A stretch of DNA of 12,979 nt, taken from positions 1 to 12,979 of the forward strand of contig JALFCJ010000116.1 in the NCBI GenBank assembly GCA_022771185.1, read 5' to 3'. The stretch comes from Spirochaetales bacterium (lineage in GTDB: Bacteria > Spirochaetota > Spirochaetia > Sphaerochaetales > Sphaerochaetaceae). Both the position numbers and the translations under genes were made by a program. Below are positions 12,797 to 12,979 of the stretch, piece by piece (positions within the stretch are counted from its first letter, which is position 1; every line of letters begins with the position of its first letter). The notes under the pieces are model-generated. The model saw only the letters and a program-made list of their open reading frames with translations, was not told the DNA's origin and did not search any database.

Positions 12797-12979
12797 ATGG
12801 TTGATCTATTAATTAAAAATGTCCGCATTATGCAGACCCAGCCTCCTTTCACTGTTGAAGAAGGAATGGATGTTGCCATTGATGGTACATTGATAACAAA
12901 AGTAGGAAAGAATCTTGCTTTAGAAGCAAAAGAGACCATCGATGGAATCGGTAAGACTTTGATTCCTGGTAATGTCTGT
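12797..12979 (+). CDS. ssnA: SsnA-type amidohydrolase/aminohydrolase (3'-truncated by the window edge)
   Basis: Only the first 61 codons are present. The start MVDLLIKNVRIMQTQPP, then VAIDGTLITKVGK and TLIPGNVC form the N-terminal beta-sandwich strands of an amidohydrolase; PGNVC immediately precedes the metal-binding HxH of SsnA proteins, which would fall just outside the window. The family hydrolyses C-N bonds (guanine-deaminase relatives) with a metal centre, and SsnA is a conserved partner of YgfK in purine-catabolism clusters. Its ATG lies 3 nt after the ygfK stop, and GGAGG (12784-12788) inside the last ygfK codons is its ribosome-binding site, so the two are co-transcribed and probably translationally coupled. 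Confidence 0.88.
   Translation, partial: MVDLLIKNVRIMQTQPPFTVEEGMDVAIDGTLITKVGKNLALEAKETIDGIGKTLIPGNVC

Noticed and set aside
1..12979. CRISPR array, insertion sequence, integrase or attachment site
   Set aside because: No regularly spaced repeats, transposase motifs, integrase, or direct repeat of the tRNA-Pro 3' end were seen.

Overview
The window (about 13 kb, moderately AT-rich, with AGA-heavy arginine usage) looks like the chromosome of an anaerobic, host- or gut-associated bacterium. A spirochaete (Sphaerochaeta/Treponema-like) is my best guess and a clostridial relative is the alternative. The reasons are a UvrX/UmuC-type polymerase paired with a YolD-like protein, a flavodiiron oxygen-scavenging protein, YgfK-SsnA purine-catabolism genes, and a tRNA gene without an encoded CCA. 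Taxonomy is inference only; there is no rRNA or other firm marker.

Layout. Left edge, + strand: a 5'-truncated fumarate-reductase/aspartate-oxidase-type flavoprotein (2-1513) ending at a good terminator. Then a two-gene + strand DNA-damage unit: a Y-family translesion polymerase (1669-2937) and a YolD-like protein (2951-3277). A - strand block follows, read from right to left: a standalone DUF3320 protein (7696-7151) overlapping an HD-domain phosphohydrolase (7154-6351) by ATGA, a large fold-type-II PLP enzyme (6252-4789) with its own promoter, a threonine-synthase-like PLP enzyme (4736-3516), and tRNA-Pro(GGG) (3409-3337). Rightward again: a flavodiiron protein (7824-8975) with a near-consensus promoter, sharing a bidirectional terminator with convergent ndk (9487-9026). 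Finally ygfK (9647-12793) and the first 61 codons of ssnA (12797 to the right edge) form a tightly spaced operon that runs off the window.

How the genes may work together. YgfK and SsnA are conserved members of the ygeX-ygeY-ygeW-hyuA-ygfK-ssnA-xdh group, linked to anaerobic purine/urate breakdown, with 2,3-diaminopropionate as a late intermediate removed by the PLP enzyme YgeX. Here ygfK-ssnA lies a few kilobases from two unusual PLP lyase/synthase-type enzymes. A 17-nt sequence containing the dyad TGCAA-N4-TTGCA occurs just upstream of the ygfK promoter and again, with one mismatch, upstream of the large PLP gene. That suggests, without proving, a shared regulator and perhaps a shared nitrogen-catabolism role. 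The flavodiiron protein would protect oxygen-sensitive Fe-S and flavin enzymes such as YgfK.

The points most worth a second look are the shared dyad, the terminator lying between the two PLP genes, the orphan DUF3320-HD pair, the apparently SD-less or leaderless starts of two genes, and a Cys-rich, highly acidic insert in YgfK. All intergenic stretches are shorter than 300 bases and their contents are listed.
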